A stretch of 64,000 nucleotides of DNA from Oecophyllibacter saccharovorans (GCF_006542375.1 NZ_CP038143.1:992001-1056000); one strand, 5' to 3'. Shown: positions 44,630 to 54,463, counted from the stretch's first letter. The notes: generated by a model from the sequence alone, not told the origin. Program-made: numbers and translations.

Positions 44630-45274
44630 TTAACTGTGTCTGTCTTCCCGTTCCCGGCTCCAGGCCTGCAGGAAAGCCCGGATGCCGGTGCGCATGAAAG
44701 CCTCCAGCGCTTCAGGGCTGCGAGGGGGCAGGCAATGGGTCAGTCGCGACAGAAGGGGCACGCCCAGGGTGAGGCCGATGAGGTGGTCAGCGACATCGGT
44801 AGGCTCGCCCGGCCGCAGGCAGCCCGCTTCCTGCTGATGCCTGATCCAGGCGCGCAAGCCGGTTTTATGGCCTGAAAGCTGCAACGCTTCGGTCATGGCC
44901 TGCTGAATGGCCGGCGAACGGTTGGTCTCGCCGATGATGGTGCGCAGCAGCGCCAGGCGCTCTTCATCGAAGATGATGGGACTCAGTTTGCGGAAATGCG
45001 CGATGAGCGTCTGCTCCATGTCGATATCAGGCCCATGGGCAGGATCTTCTCCGATGGAGGGGAAAAGCCGTTCCAGGAGCAGCTGCTCGAAGAGATTCTG
45101 CTTGGAAGTGAACAGCTGATAGAGCGTTTTCTTGGACATGCCGGCCTGGCGTGCGATCCGGTCCATGGAAGTGGCGTGATAGCCATGGGTGCGCAGCAAT
45201 GTGCAGGCTGTTTCGAGAATCCGGCTCCGCCGCAACTGCTCATCTGCCTGACGTGCCGGGCTTTCCGAGTCCAT
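44630..45274 (-). CDS. TetR/AcrR-family repressor, probable regulator of the RND pump
   Basis: A 214-residue transcription factor. The N-terminal helix-turn-helix domain spans about 15-65 (RILETACTLLRTHGYHATSM then DRIARQAGMSKKTLYQLF), followed by a variable ligand-binding helical domain with the TetR C-terminal pattern (HKTGLRAWIRHQQEAGCLRPG). The ATG at 45274 has GGAGGAGAG just upstream; the longer frame from 45409 adds 45 low-complexity residues. It is divergent from the RND efflux genes and the intergenic region carries a perfect 20-bp palindrome over a predicted promoter (45486-45518), so repression of the pump is likely. The ligand is unknown. Confidence 0.9.
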   Translation of the reverse strand: MDSESPARQADEQLRRSRILETACTLLRTHGYHATSMDRIARQAGMSKKTLYQLFTSKQNLFEQLLLERLFPSIGEDPAHGPDIDMEQTLIAHFRKLSPIIFDEERLALLRTIIGETNRSPAIQQAMTEALQLSGHKTGLRAWIRHQQEAGCLRPGEPTDVADHLIGLTLGVPLLSRLTHCLPPRSPEALEAFMRTGIRAFLQAWSREREDRHS

Positions 45275-45485
45275 GGCCCTCTCCTCCGTTGCCTCGAATG
45301 TTTCAGGGGCCTCAGGTGCGGCGGATCCTGGAGCAGTCCTTCCTGATCGGTCAGGAGCTGAAAGACCGGCAGGCGGGCAGGACAAGGGAGAAAAAGGTGT
45401 ATCGGGCAAAATCTGGGACCTGAAACGAGGGGTCGGTGCAAGGCAGCCGGTGAAAGAGCCCCGGCGAAAGAGTCAGGGAAAGAGA

Positions 45486-45518
45486 TTGACCTTTAGCTTG
45501 GAAACCGGATAGTTTCCA
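45486..45518 (+). promoter_or_regulatory. Predicted efflux promoter with TetR-type operator
   Basis: TTGACC (45486-45491) and TAGTTT (45510-45515), spaced 18 bases, resemble -35 and -10 boxes. Overlapping them is a perfect palindrome TGGAAACCGGATAGTTTCCA (45499-45518; 7-bp arms, 6-base centre). TetR-family dimers bind such sites. It lies about 133 bases before the efflux adaptor start and about 225 bases before the tetR start on the other strand. Confidence 0.65.
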
Positions 45519-45650
45519 CCCCGCGTTTCCCTTTCCGTGTGAAAAGCTGCCCCCGACTCTCCAGAAGGGTTGCGGGCCTGACGGAAGAAGGTGGCAGCCG
45601 CTGGTGGCGAATGTTTTAGGAAAGCCGATCTCCGAAAGTCCAAACGATTC

Positions 45651-46955
45651 ATGCGTGATATTCTCCAGACTTCCTTTTCCGCCACGGCATCCCGCCAGGC
45701 CCCCTGCACCAAAACGCGGCAGCGTCTGATGACGTTCGGCCTGTTGGCGCTGGGAGGGCTTGGGCTGGCCGGCTGCCAGAAAAAAGCCCCATCCAAGGCC
45801 GTGCTCCAGCCCGTCGGCGTGGTCACGATGCGTGAGACGAGCGTGGTGCTGAACACCATGCTGCCGGGGCGCACGGATGCCTATGAACAATCGGCGATCC
45901 GGCCTCAGGTAAGCGGTGTGCTCACCTCGATCACCTATCGCCAGGGTGCGGACGTCAAGCAGGGTGAGCAGCTCTACCAGATCTACCAGCCCCCCTATCA
46001 GGCCGCTTATGACCGGGCCAAGGGCCAGCTGCTCCAGGCGCAGGCCAATGCTGTCCGCGCCCATGGTCAGCTGCAGCGTTACAGCCATCTCGTCGGGCCG
46101 CATGCGGTCAGTAACCAGGATTACGATAATACCCTGGCCACATCGCGCGAAGCGGATGCCCAGGTCTATCAGGCCAAAGCCGAGCTCGAATCAGCGGAAG
46201 TCAATCTCAATTACAGCCATGTCCGCTCTCCCATCAGCGGGCGCATCGGGCGCACCATCTATACGGTCGGCACGCTGGTGACGGCCAATCAGACCTCCCC
46301 CATCGCCGTGGTGACGCGGCTCGACCCGATTTATGTGGACGTCAACGTGGCTGCGGCAGAGATGCTGCGCCTGCGGCGGGAGCTGGCGACCGGTCAGCTG
46401 GAGCGCAACGGCTCGGCGGCGGCGGTGCATATTGAACTGCCTGACGGTTCAACCTACGGCCCTGTCGGCAAGCTTGAGCTGGCTGAAGTCACGGTCGATC
46501 CGGCCACCGGCACCATCATCATGCGTGGCCTGATGCCCAATCCTGATAAACTGCTGCTGCCCGGCATGTTCGTTCAGGCCGAGATTCATGAAGGGCTGGA
46601 CAAACACGCCCTGCTCGTGCCCCAGATCGGACTGCTGCGCACGCCCAAGGGCACGCCTTATGTGCTGGTGCTCAACGATCAGAATATCGTTTCCATCCGA
46701 CCCGTGACGGTCAGCCGCACCATCGGCAACACCTGGCTTGTCACTTCCGGCCTCAAGAGCGGTGACCGGGTGGTGATCACGGGGCTGCAGAAAATTCAGC
46801 CTGGCGCCAAAGTGGCGCCGCACGCCGTGAATTTCGACTGGCCGGCTGCGGCGGGCGCACCGATTCCTGGAACGACCCAGAACACGCAGCCCCAGAACAC
46901 CCCCTCACAAAACGGGCAGCCGCAAAAACAGCCGGCCGGTCAGGGAGGGAAGTAA
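45651..46955 (+). CDS. RND efflux periplasmic adaptor (AcrA/MexA type)
   Basis: A 434-residue membrane fusion protein. The N terminus has a hydrophobic stretch and a lipobox GLAGC (Cys about 42), so it is probably lipid-anchored to the inner membrane. Then come the barrel-sandwich motif PGRTDAYEQSAIRPQVSGVL, the alpha-hairpin (about 125-190) and NYSHVRSPISGRIGRTIYTVG, all of the AcrA/MexA family. The C terminus is Gln, Pro and Asn-rich. ATG 45651 has a weak ribosome site; an internal ATG at 45729 would leave a short signal peptide. It starts a three-gene pump operon, with the RND gene following after 5 bases. Confidence 0.92.
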   Translation: MRDILQTSFSATASRQAPCTKTRQRLMTFGLLALGGLGLAGCQKKAPSKAVLQPVGVVTMRETSVVLNTMLPGRTDAYEQSAIRPQVSGVLTSITYRQGADVKQGEQLYQIYQPPYQAAYDRAKGQLLQAQANAVRAHGQLQRYSHLVGPHAVSNQDYDNTLATSREADAQVYQAKAELESAEVNLNYSHVRSPISGRIGRTIYTVGTLVTANQTSPIAVVTRLDPIYVDVNVAAAEMLRLRRELATGQLERNGSAAAVHIELPDGSTYGPVGKLELAEVTVDPATGTIIMRGLMPNPDKLLLPGMFVQAEIHEGLDKHALLVPQIGLLRTPKGTPYVLVLNDQNIVSIRPVTVSRTIGNTWLVTSGLKSGDRVVITGLQKIQPGAKVAPHAVNFDWPAAAGAPIPGTTQNTQPQNTPSQNGQPQKQPAGQGGK

Positions 46956-46960
46956 GCCTC

Positions 46961-49900
46961 ATGTCCCTTTCGCGGTTTTTCATCGATCGCCCGGTTTTTG
47001 CCTGGGTGATCGGGATTATCATCATGCTCGTCGGCCTGGTTGCGGTCAAAACCATGCCGATCGCCCAGTATCCCAGCATCGCCCCGCCCATGATCGCCAT
47101 CGCGGTGGATGACCCGGGCGCTTCAGCCGAGACAGTCGACAACACGGTGGTGCGCCCGATCCTGCAGCAGATGTTCGGGCTTGATCATCTCGAATATCTG
47201 TCGGCGTCCTCTTATGGCAATGGTCATATGGAGATCGACCTTACCTTCGCGCAGGGCACCAACCCCGACATCGCGCAGGTCCAGGTGCAGAACAAGCTCC
47301 AGCTCGCCCAGCCACGCCTGCCGCCTGAAGTGGTGCAGCAGGGACTGAGCGTGACCAAGGCCGTCAAGAACTTCATGCTTGTGATCGGTTTCATCTCCAC
47401 TGACGGCAGCATGAGCGGACCCGATATCGCCGATTTCGTTGCCTCCAACGTCTCCGACCCGCTGTCGCGGGTTACCGGGGTGGGCGATCATCAGATCTTC
47501 GGCTCCGAATATGCCATGCGCATCTGGATGGATCCGGCCAAGCTTTATAATTATGCGCTCAGTGTCGGTGACGTGCAGCAGGCTGTTGCCGCCCAGAACA
47601 TTCAGGTGGCCTCTGGCGAGCTGGGCGGTCTGCCGGCCGTGAAGGGGATCGGCTTCGACGCAACGATCATCGGACCGACCCGCATGACTGACGTCGCCCA
47701 GTTCAAGAACATTCTCCTCAAGGTCCAGCAGGACGGCAGCCAGGTGCGCCTCAAGGATGTGGCCGAGGTGGAACTCGGGCCGCAGAACTACAATCTCACA
47801 TCTTTCTACAACAACCAGCCTGCCTCGGCCATGGCGCTCAAGCTGGCGCCCGGCGCCAACCAGCTGGCGACTGAAGCGGCTGTCCGCGCGCGCCTGCAGG
47901 CTCTGGAACGCTTCTTTCCGCCTGGGCTGAAGGTCACTTACGCTCTGGATACGGAACCCTTCATCATTCACTCGATTGATGAAGTCATCGAGACCCTGGT
48001 CATCGCGATCATCCTGGTCTCCATCGTCATGTTCGTCTTCCTGCAGAACTGGCGCGCGACGCTGATTCCCACCATTGCCGTGCCGATCGTCCTGCTGGGC
48101 ACCTTCGGCGTGCTCGACATTCTCGGCTATTCGATCAACACACTGACCATGCTTGCCATGGTTCTGGCCGTCGGCCTGCTGGTAGATGACGCGATCGTGG
48201 TGGTGGAAAATGTCGAACGCGTGATGACCGAGGAAGGCCTGCCGCCCAAGGCTGCAACGGGCAAGTCGATGGATGAGATCACCGGAGCCCTGGTCGGCAT
48301 CGTGCTCGTGCTGACGGCGGTGTTCCTGCCCATGGCCTTCTTCGGCGGGTCCACCGGCGTGATCTACAGGCAGTTCTCCGTCACCATCGTTGCGGCGATG
48401 TGGCTGTCGATCCTGGTTGCCACTACCCTGACACCGGCTCTCTGCGGCTCCCTGCTCAAGCCGGGCCAGCAGGGGTCGAGCTTCTGGGCTGCCCGGATGT
48501 TCGATCGTGGCTTTGAACGCCTGACGAATTTCTATGTTTTCGGTCTCAAGCGCCTGATCGCCCATCCCTATCTCAGCATGCTCTGCTTTGCGGGGCTGAC
48601 GGTCCTGACCGTTGTCCTGTTCACCCGCGTGCCCGGCGGCTTCCTGCCGGTTGAAGATCAGGGGCTGATCTTCGGCCAGGTCACGATGCCGCCCGGCGCG
48701 ACGCTTGAGCAGACCGCGAACGTGAACCGGAAGGTCGCTGCCTATATCCTCAAGACCTACCCCAAGGATGTCGAATCCGTCTTCAGCATGAACGGCTTCA
48801 ACTTCGCAGGCCAGGGACAGGGTGCAGGCGCGTTCTTCATCCGGCTCAAGCCCTGGTCGGAGCGGCCGGGCTACCGCAACAGCAGCATGTATCTCTCAGA
48901 TGAGATCATGAAACATTTCTGGCTGGATCCGCAGGCGCAGATCTATGCCATCAATCCCCCGGCCGTGCTGGAGCTGGGCAATGCGCAGGGCTTCGACCTG
49001 GAGCTGGAGGATAACGGCCATCTCGGTTATGACGCGCTGATTAAGGCACGCAACAGCCTGCTTGCCGCGGCAGCCAAGGACCCCAAGCTGATGGCGGTCC
49101 GGCCGATGGGGCTGGAGCCGGCGCCCCAATATGTCCTGAACATCGACCGTCAGAAAGCCAATGCCCAGGGCGTGGCCAACTCTGACATCAACACGACCAT
49201 CCAGGGCGCTCTGGCTTCCATCTACGTCAACCAGTTCCTGCGTGCCGGCCGTGTGAAGCAAGTGTACATCCAGGGCGTGGCCGATTCGCGTATGGTGCCG
49301 GTAGAGCTGCAGAAATGGTACATTCCCAACAAGCTGGGCAATATGGTGCCGATCAACACCTTCATAACCGGCGACTGGATCGTGGGTCCGCAGAAGGTGG
49401 AGAACTATAACGGTCTCAGCTCCTTCGAGATCCAGGGCCAGGGCGCGCCGGGCGTCAGCTCCGGCACAGCGATGCAGCAGATGGTGAAGCTGATGCAGAA
49501 CCTGCCGCGCGGCATCGGCTATGAATGGACCGGCATTTCCTATGAGCAGGTCGCCGCGGGTGCCTCGACAGGCACGCTTTATGCTTTTTCAGGCATCGTC
49601 ATCCTGCTCTGCCTGGCAGCGCTTTACGAAAACTGGGCCGTTCCCATCTCGGTGATGCTCGTTCTGCCCCTGAGCGTTCTGGGCGCCATCGGCGCCACCC
49701 TGGCACGCGGCTATGACAATGACGTGTATTTCCAGGTCGGCCTGCTGACCACGGTGGCGCTTTCAGTCAAGAACGCCATTCTGATCGTCGAGTTCGCCCA
49801 GGCTTTCTATGAGCAGGGCGACACGCTTGAACAGGCCGTGCTCAAGGCGGCCCATGAACGCCTGCGCCCGATTATCATGACCTCGGTTGCCTTCGTGTTC

Positions 49901-50185
49901 GGTGTGCTGCCGCTTGCCATCGCCAATGGCGCAGGCGCTGCGGCACGGCGGGCCATCGGCACCTGCGTGGTGGGCGGCATGCTTTCAGCCACCTTCCTGG
50001 CGATCTACTTCATTCCGGTCTTCTACGTCGTGGTGCTCAAGCTGTTCCGGGTGCAGCGCATCTCGGCCGTCCGGGCGCGCGAGGCCGAGGAGCTCAAGGA
50101 GGCGATGGCGCACAACAAGGCCAAGGCTGCCAAAGCCCAAAACGGGACGGCTGACGGCAGAACGGGCGGAGGAGCACAGGCATGA
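46961..50185 (+). CDS. RND multidrug efflux transporter (AcrB/MexB type)
   Basis: A 1074-residue proton-driven trimeric inner-membrane pump of the hydrophobe/amphiphile efflux family, with 12 membrane spans and two large periplasmic loops. The N terminus FFIDRPVFAWVIGIIIMLVG and the transmembrane-4 motif LLVDDAIVVVENVERV (Asp pair at about 409-410 for proton relay) are diagnostic. The C-terminal 45 residues are Lys, Ala and Gly-rich and longer than typical. Its stop overlaps the outer-membrane gene as ATGA. Substrate range cannot be read from the sequence. Confidence 0.95.
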   Translation: MSLSRFFIDRPVFAWVIGIIIMLVGLVAVKTMPIAQYPSIAPPMIAIAVDDPGASAETVDNTVVRPILQQMFGLDHLEYLSASSYGNGHMEIDLTFAQGTNPDIAQVQVQNKLQLAQPRLPPEVVQQGLSVTKAVKNFMLVIGFISTDGSMSGPDIADFVASNVSDPLSRVTGVGDHQIFGSEYAMRIWMDPAKLYNYALSVGDVQQAVAAQNIQVASGELGGLPAVKGIGFDATIIGPTRMTDVAQFKNILLKVQQDGSQVRLKDVAEVELGPQNYNLTSFYNNQPASAMALKLAPGANQLATEAAVRARLQALERFFPPGLKVTYALDTEPFIIHSIDEVIETLVIAIILVSIVMFVFLQNWRATLIPTIAVPIVLLGTFGVLDILGYSINTLTMLAMVLAVGLLVDDAIVVVENVERVMTEEGLPPKAATGKSMDEITGALVGIVLVLTAVFLPMAFFGGSTGVIYRQFSVTIVAAMWLSILVATTLTPALCGSLLKPGQQGSSFWAARMFDRGFERLTNFYVFGLKRLIAHPYLSMLCFAGLTVLTVVLFTRVPGGFLPVEDQGLIFGQVTMPPGATLEQTANVNRKVAAYILKTYPKDVESVFSMNGFNFAGQGQGAGAFFIRLKPWSERPGYRNSSMYLSDEIMKHFWLDPQAQIYAINPPAVLELGNAQGFDLELEDNGHLGYDALIKARNSLLAAAAKDPKLMAVRPMGLEPAPQYVLNIDRQKANAQGVANSDINTTIQGALASIYVNQFLRAGRVKQVYIQGVADSRMVPVELQKWYIPNKLGNMVPINTFITGDWIVGPQKVENYNGLSSFEIQGQGAPGVSSGTAMQQMVKLMQNLPRGIGYEWTGISYEQVAAGASTGTLYAFSGIVILLCLAALYENWAVPISVMLVLPLSVLGAIGATLARGYDNDVYFQVGLLTTVALSVKNAILIVEFAQAFYEQGDTLEQAVLKAAHERLRPIIMTSVAFVFGVLPLAIANGAGAAARRAIGTCVVGGMLSATFLAIYFIPVFYVVVLKLFRVQRISAVRAREAEELKEAMAHNKAKAAKAQNGTADGRTGGGAQA

Positions 50186-51942
50186 ACGCGATGAGCCGAA
50201 CCGGAAAAGGAAGCCCTTTCCGCCTGACTGCCGTTACTCTGGGTGGGGCTGCAACGCTGCTTCTTTCAGCCTGCAATTTCGCCCCGCATTACAAGCAGCC
50301 TGTGACCGGCGTGCAGTCGAGCTGGCCCAGTGACACCTATACGCCGACGGTTCAGAGCAAGCTGAAAGTGTCGGATCTGGGATGGGAGGAATTCTTTACC
50401 GACCCAAGGCTGAAAAAGCTGATCTCCCTGGCGCTCAACACCAACCGGGACCTGGCAAGCCAGTTTGCCGCCATCGTACAGGCCCGCGGGCAGTATGAGA
50501 TGCAGAACTCCGCCCTCTTCCCCAATATCAGCACCGGGGCAGGAGCGATGTATCAGGATCCCTCCACCAATGCGGGTTTCTCCTTCGCGCCAGGCAGTGA
50601 CAGCGGCCATAACGGGCAGCAGATGATCAAGCTGCTGCATTTCTACCAGACGTCGATCGGGTTCTCGTCTTATGAGATCGATCTCTGGGGACGGATCCGC
50701 AATCTCTCCAAAGCCCAGAAAGAGGAGACGCTGAGCAGCTACGACAATCTGCGCAATCTCTGGATATCCACCATTTCCCAGCTGGCTTCGACCTATATCC
50801 AGTGGCTGGCCGATGTCGAGATGCTCAAGGTCGCCCAGGCGCGCCAGAAGAACCAGGAGGAAACCTACCGGCTCACAAAGCTCTCCTTTGTGAACGGGGA
50901 AGAAAATGCGCTGACCATGGCGCAGATCGCAAGCCAGATCGACCAGGCACGCACGGATGTTTCCGTGCAGATCGGCGCCATCGGGCGTGACGTGCATGCG
51001 CTGCAGCTGCTGGTGGGCCAGCCCCTGCCTGCCGACCTGCCACCGCCGGCCCCCTTCGGTCATCAGACAGTGCTTGCTGATCTGCCGGCCGGCCTGCCTT
51101 CCGACATGCTGCAGCAGCGCCCCGATATCCGTGAGGCCGAGCACAAGCTGCGTGCGGCCAACGCCAATATCGGTGCTGCGCGTGCCGCCTTCTATCCCCG
51201 TTTCACCCTGACGGCCTCGGAAGGGATTTCCTCGCTGCAGTTCAAGAAACTGTTCACCAATATGTCGGAAACCTGGGGTCTTTCCCCGAGTGTCAGCATC
51301 CCGCTTCTGACCTGGGGCCAGAATTCCGGCAATCTTCACACGGCCAAGGCAGCCCAGGCTCAGGCTGTGGCTCAGTACCAGAAAACCGTGCAGAAGGCCT
51401 TCAAGGAAGTTTCCGACGCTCTGACCTCGCGCGAGACCTACAAGCTGCAGGATGAAAGCATGGCGCGCGTGGTTGGAAACACGAAGCAGGCCTATGACCT
51501 GGCTTATCTGCGTTTCCGCGAAGGGATAGACAATTATCTGGCCACGCTGGAAGAGGAACGCCAGCTGTTCATGGCCCGGCAGTTCCACATCTACGTGCAG
51601 GGCGCGCGGTACCAGAACATGGTGACGCTTTACCGCGCCCTGGGCGGCGGCTGGAGACGTTACACTCCTGGTACGCCTGTCACCGCATCGGCAACCTTTG
51701 TTGCCGGCACGCCGACCGGTGTGGCTCAGGCCCAGCAGCAGCTTCAGGAACGGGCCCAGCTCCAGGCGCAGGCGCTGCAGGCAGACGAAAATGCGCCGCC
51801 AGCCGCTCATCCCGGCCAGCTTCCCTCTGTCTCGCATACCATGGCGGCCGACAGCCGGGGCCGTGCTCAGGGCGTGCAGGTGCAGGGGGCGGCAGAGCGG
51901 GCGGCCACCATCCGCGGGCCCGTGCCTGACAGTCCGGACTGA
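50182..51942 (+). CDS. Outer-membrane efflux lipoprotein (OprM/NodT type)
   Basis: A 586-residue outer-membrane channel. It has a lipoprotein signal with lipobox LLSAC (Cys about 31), then the two OEP repeats with FTDPRLKKLISLALNTNRDL (first) and QQRPDIREAEHKLRAANANIGAARAAFYP (second). The C-terminal 100 residues after about 490 are Gln and Ala-rich and not part of the usual fold. The ATG overlaps the RND gene. It completes the pump operon and, being the only TolC-like channel in the window, could in principle also serve the type I secretion system, though nothing shows this. Confidence 0.93.
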   Translation: MNAMSRTGKGSPFRLTAVTLGGAATLLLSACNFAPHYKQPVTGVQSSWPSDTYTPTVQSKLKVSDLGWEEFFTDPRLKKLISLALNTNRDLASQFAAIVQARGQYEMQNSALFPNISTGAGAMYQDPSTNAGFSFAPGSDSGHNGQQMIKLLHFYQTSIGFSSYEIDLWGRIRNLSKAQKEETLSSYDNLRNLWISTISQLASTYIQWLADVEMLKVAQARQKNQEETYRLTKLSFVNGEENALTMAQIASQIDQARTDVSVQIGAIGRDVHALQLLVGQPLPADLPPPAPFGHQTVLADLPAGLPSDMLQQRPDIREAEHKLRAANANIGAARAAFYPRFTLTASEGISSLQFKKLFTNMSETWGLSPSVSIPLLTWGQNSGNLHTAKAAQAQAVAQYQKTVQKAFKEVSDALTSRETYKLQDESMARVVGNTKQAYDLAYLRFREGIDNYLATLEEERQLFMARQFHIYVQGARYQNMVTLYRALGGGWRRYTPGTPVTASATFVAGTPTGVAQAQQQLQERAQLQAQALQADENAPPAAHPGQLPSVSHTMAADSRGRAQGVQVQGAAERAATIRGPVPDSPD

Positions 51943-52074
51943 AGATGGCAGGACCTGAGGAATATTTGCTTTCCGGGAAGGGAGAGCGGTAAGTAAGGGA
52001 CAGCGAGGTCTGCTGAAAGCGTGGCAGCACGCCGGAACCAGGCACTGAAGAAAAGAGTGGGAAAGAAGCAGAAG

Positions 52075-52527
52075 ATGCCGTCATTCGAACCGTTGCGTTT
52101 GATCCAGATCCAGCCCAGGCGCGGCAGGCGGCTTCTGGCGCTGCTCTGTGCAGTCGTGGGTATAGGGAGCGGCATGGCGCTGCACATGCAGAAAGCCCAG
52201 GCGGCTCCTGGGCCCCAGACCTTCGGCGACCGTGATGCGAAGAAGCCTCCTTCTATGCACCAGCTTTTCAGATCTTCCCAGCTGCCCAAGACCTATGCTG
52301 ATTTCAGCATGTTTCACTTCGTGCCCCGTGGCTCCATCATCGTCGAGCAGCCGGAACGCGGGCGGCTGATCTTCAGAAGCCGCAAAACCGGTCAGCCTAA
52401 TGGCTATGCGGAGCTGAAGGGGGATTCCGTGCTGTATTACGACCCGGCCGGCAGACCCATCCGCCTGCAGCACCTGACCCCTGAGGAAATGGATCGCTGG
52501 AACAAGAACGCCCTCGCCAACCGCTGA
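52075..52527 (+). CDS. Small exported protein of unknown function
   Basis: A 150-residue protein that I do not recognise. A signal segment (about 16-36, LLALLCAVVGIGSGMALHMQ, cut near AQA) is followed by a compact region with DFSMFHFVPRGSIIVEQPER and KGDSVLYYDPAGRPIRLQHL. AGAAG lies just upstream of the ATG; an in-frame GTG at 52021 would add 18 basic residues. It lies 132 bases downstream of the efflux operon, same strand, and faces the thiamine operon tail-to-tail with 53 bases between. A role is not assignable. Confidence 0.65.
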   Translation: MPSFEPLRLIQIQPRRGRRLLALLCAVVGIGSGMALHMQKAQAAPGPQTFGDRDAKKPPSMHQLFRSSQLPKTYADFSMFHFVPRGSIIVEQPERGRLIFRSRKTGQPNGYAELKGDSVLYYDPAGRPIRLQHLTPEEMDRWNKNALANR

Positions 52528-52580
52528 GGGACAGCTATCTGCAGGCCTGCTCTCGGGGCGCCGTTTTCAGACCCTCGTTT

Positions 52581-53201
52581 TCAGTGATTGAAAGGCTCTC
52601 GGCCACTTCCGGTGCGAAGTTCAGGTCTCAAGTCGCACCATTGCCGCCAGCCATAAACGGCCATGAGAGTGAAGCAGGCGTAAAGAAGCGCTGTCAGGTC
52701 GAGATGGCGGCTTGCGAACAGTCCCACGTAAACCGAATCGACCACGATCCAGAGCAGCCAGCTGGCCCGGTAGCGACAGGCCATCCAGAACTGACCCAGA
52801 AGACTGGCGCTGCTGAGCAGAGCATCCAGAAAGGGCAGAGGGTCATCAGTGTGACGCAGGATCAGTGCCCATAGCCAGGCCCCGGCTAGGGTCACTCCGA
52901 GCGCGCTCAAAACCTTTGGCCAGGTGAGGGAACGGATGGCAAGGGAGGGAATGCGGTCAGATGCCTGTTTTCTTTCCCGGGCCCAGCTGTGCCAGCCATG
53001 CAGGATGCCGAGACAGAAAAAACCCTGAAGCGTCATGTCCGCATAGAGGCGTGCGTTGAAAAACACCAGTGCGTAAAGCCCACAGGCGATCAGGCTGACT
53101 GGCCAACCGGCCAGGGCGCGGCGTGCGGTCAGCCATACCCCGGCCAGACTGGCCGCGACGGCTGTGCTTTCAAGAAGGAATTCCGGCGTGACTGCCATCA
53201 C
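52581..53201 (-). CDS. PnuC-family transporter, probable thiamine transporter PnuT
   Basis: A 206-residue inner-membrane protein with about seven hydrophobic spans and PnuC family phrases: LAGVWLTARRALAGWPVSLI, YADMTLQGFFCLGILHGWHSW and WLLWIVVDSVYVGLFASRHL with TALLYACFTLMAVYGWRQW. PnuC proteins move vitamins by facilitated diffusion, with the substrate trapped by a kinase. PnuC itself takes nicotinamide riboside and PnuT thiamine. The TPP riboswitch at the head of this operon argues for thiamine. Its ATG overlaps the kinase gene stop as ATGA, linking transport to phosphorylation. It is the last gene of the three-gene operon. Confidence 0.88.
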   Translation of the reverse strand: MMAVTPEFLLESTAVAASLAGVWLTARRALAGWPVSLIACGLYALVFFNARLYADMTLQGFFCLGILHGWHSWARERKQASDRIPSLAIRSLTWPKVLSALGVTLAGAWLWALILRHTDDPLPFLDALLSSASLLGQFWMACRYRASWLLWIVVDSVYVGLFASRHLDLTALLYACFTLMAVYGWRQWCDLRPELRTGSGREPFNH

Positions 53202-54463
53202 CCTGCGCCTCCCGAAGGGTTGGCGCTGACCGCTTCAATGAGTTTCTGCCCTGCGGGGCTTTCAAACCAGCGGGCATGGCCGAGCAGGTAACCTGACCAC
53301 ACATCCCGCCTGGCAGTGGGCAGGTCATGCAGCAGGGCCGCATAATAGGCCAGCTCCGTGAGGGCGAATTGGACATGGACCAGAGGCAGGAAACGCCCTG
53401 TCAGCTGCCGTTCGACAAGGGTGCGGGGTCGGATGGCCTCATAACCGGCCAGAAAGGCATGCAACTGGTCCCAGGCGACAGGGTCGCGCCCCATGTTCAT
53501 CCAGCGTATGAAGCTGCGCTCGACAGCGACAGCGAGATCGAAAGGCGCGCTGGTATGGCCACTGAGGCCGAAATCGAAGACTTCGCACACCTCTTCTTTT
53601 CCCGGCACCATACCAGGCCTCCAGGAGAGGTTGGAGCCGTGCCAGTCCCCGTGCCCCCACAGGGGCTGCACGTCACCAAGATTGGGGCGCAGCGCCTGAT
53701 GGGCGGGGGTGAGAGCCGGCAGCAGGCTGCGGCGCCAGTCATCCTCCATGCCTGCGCCCATGCCAAGCTGTGCCAGGCTTTCCAGCAGGCCCGGCTGGGT
53801 GGGAAGCCAGGTGGTCAGGCCGGCTTCCAGGTCAGGCATCTGCACGGCCCGGCCACCGGACATCAGCAGCACGTCGCCGTCAGACGCGTTGAAGCCTGTG
53901 CTGGCGAGATGAAGGCGGGCCAGCATGCGGCCAGCGGAAGCGGCGTGGATTGGGGAGCGGTAGGGTTCCCAGGACAGGGTGTGACGGTAGAGATCCTCCC
54001 CCCTGAAGGCCGGAAAGACTTCATAGAGATTGCCGCCTTCCTGCTCGGTGGTGCCGGAAAACCGGCTGGAAGCCTGAGCAGAGTCGGCAGGCGTGGTTAT
54101 GCGCGTCAGCGGCAGGGGAATGTGGAGGTCCTGCTGGGCACTGGCCATCAGGTGGCGCATGAAAGCGTGTTCGGTTTCAAGCCGGCTGGCTGAGCGCAGG
54201 CGGTGGTCATGACGCTTGAGAAAGACGCGTTCAGGCAGAGAGCCGGGCGGCCTGAAACCTGGCAGGGGCGCAACCTCAAACAGGGCACCGGCCGAAAAGG
54301 GACGCGCACTCTGCCACAGCGGCGGTAACCGGGGAACGAGGCCGAAACCCGCCAGGACCCGCCGGGCTTCGGCCCCGGTAATCGGCGGCCAGTCCCGCGG
54401 GCGCTCTGCGTCAGCCAGACCCAGGGCCAGGGTGTGAGAGGAGCCGGGTACAGCCTGGGTCAT
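53198..54463 (-). CDS. Phosphotransferase (aminoglycoside/choline kinase fold), candidate thiamine kinase
   Basis: A 421-residue enzyme of the APH/choline kinase fold. The catalytic loop is WGHGDWHGSNLSW (about 270-282, with the Asp and Asn of the HxDxxxxN motif) and the metal-binding motif is VFDFGLSG (about 294-301). The N-terminal lobe has VFLKRHDH as a likely ATP-lysine region. Between a TPP-riboswitch-controlled receptor and a PnuC-type transporter the most economical role is phosphorylating imported thiamine. ATG 54463 starts 8 bases after the receptor stop; the longer frame from 54580 overlaps that gene by over 100 bases. Other small-molecule substrates remain possible. Confidence 0.8.
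   Translation of the reverse strand: MTQAVPGSSHTLALGLADAERPRDWPPITGAEARRVLAGFGLVPRLPPLWQSARPFSAGALFEVAPLPGFRPPGSLPERVFLKRHDHRLRSASRLETEHAFMRHLMASAQQDLHIPLPLTRITTPADSAQASSRFSGTTEQEGGNLYEVFPAFRGEDLYRHTLSWEPYRSPIHAASAGRMLARLHLASTGFNASDGDVLLMSGGRAVQMPDLEAGLTTWLPTQPGLLESLAQLGMGAGMEDDWRRSLLPALTPAHQALRPNLGDVQPLWGHGDWHGSNLSWRPGMVPGKEEVCEVFDFGLSGHTSAPFDLAVAVERSFIRWMNMGRDPVAWDQLHAFLAGYEAIRPRTLVERQLTGRFLPLVHVQFALTELAYYAALLHDLPTARRDVWSGYLLGHARWFESPAGQKLIEAVSANPSGGAG

Noticed and set aside
47123-51837. Long minus-strand frames opposite the RND pump and outer-membrane genes
   Set aside because: Antisense frames common in GC-rich DNA; the plus-strand genes are complete and diagnostic.
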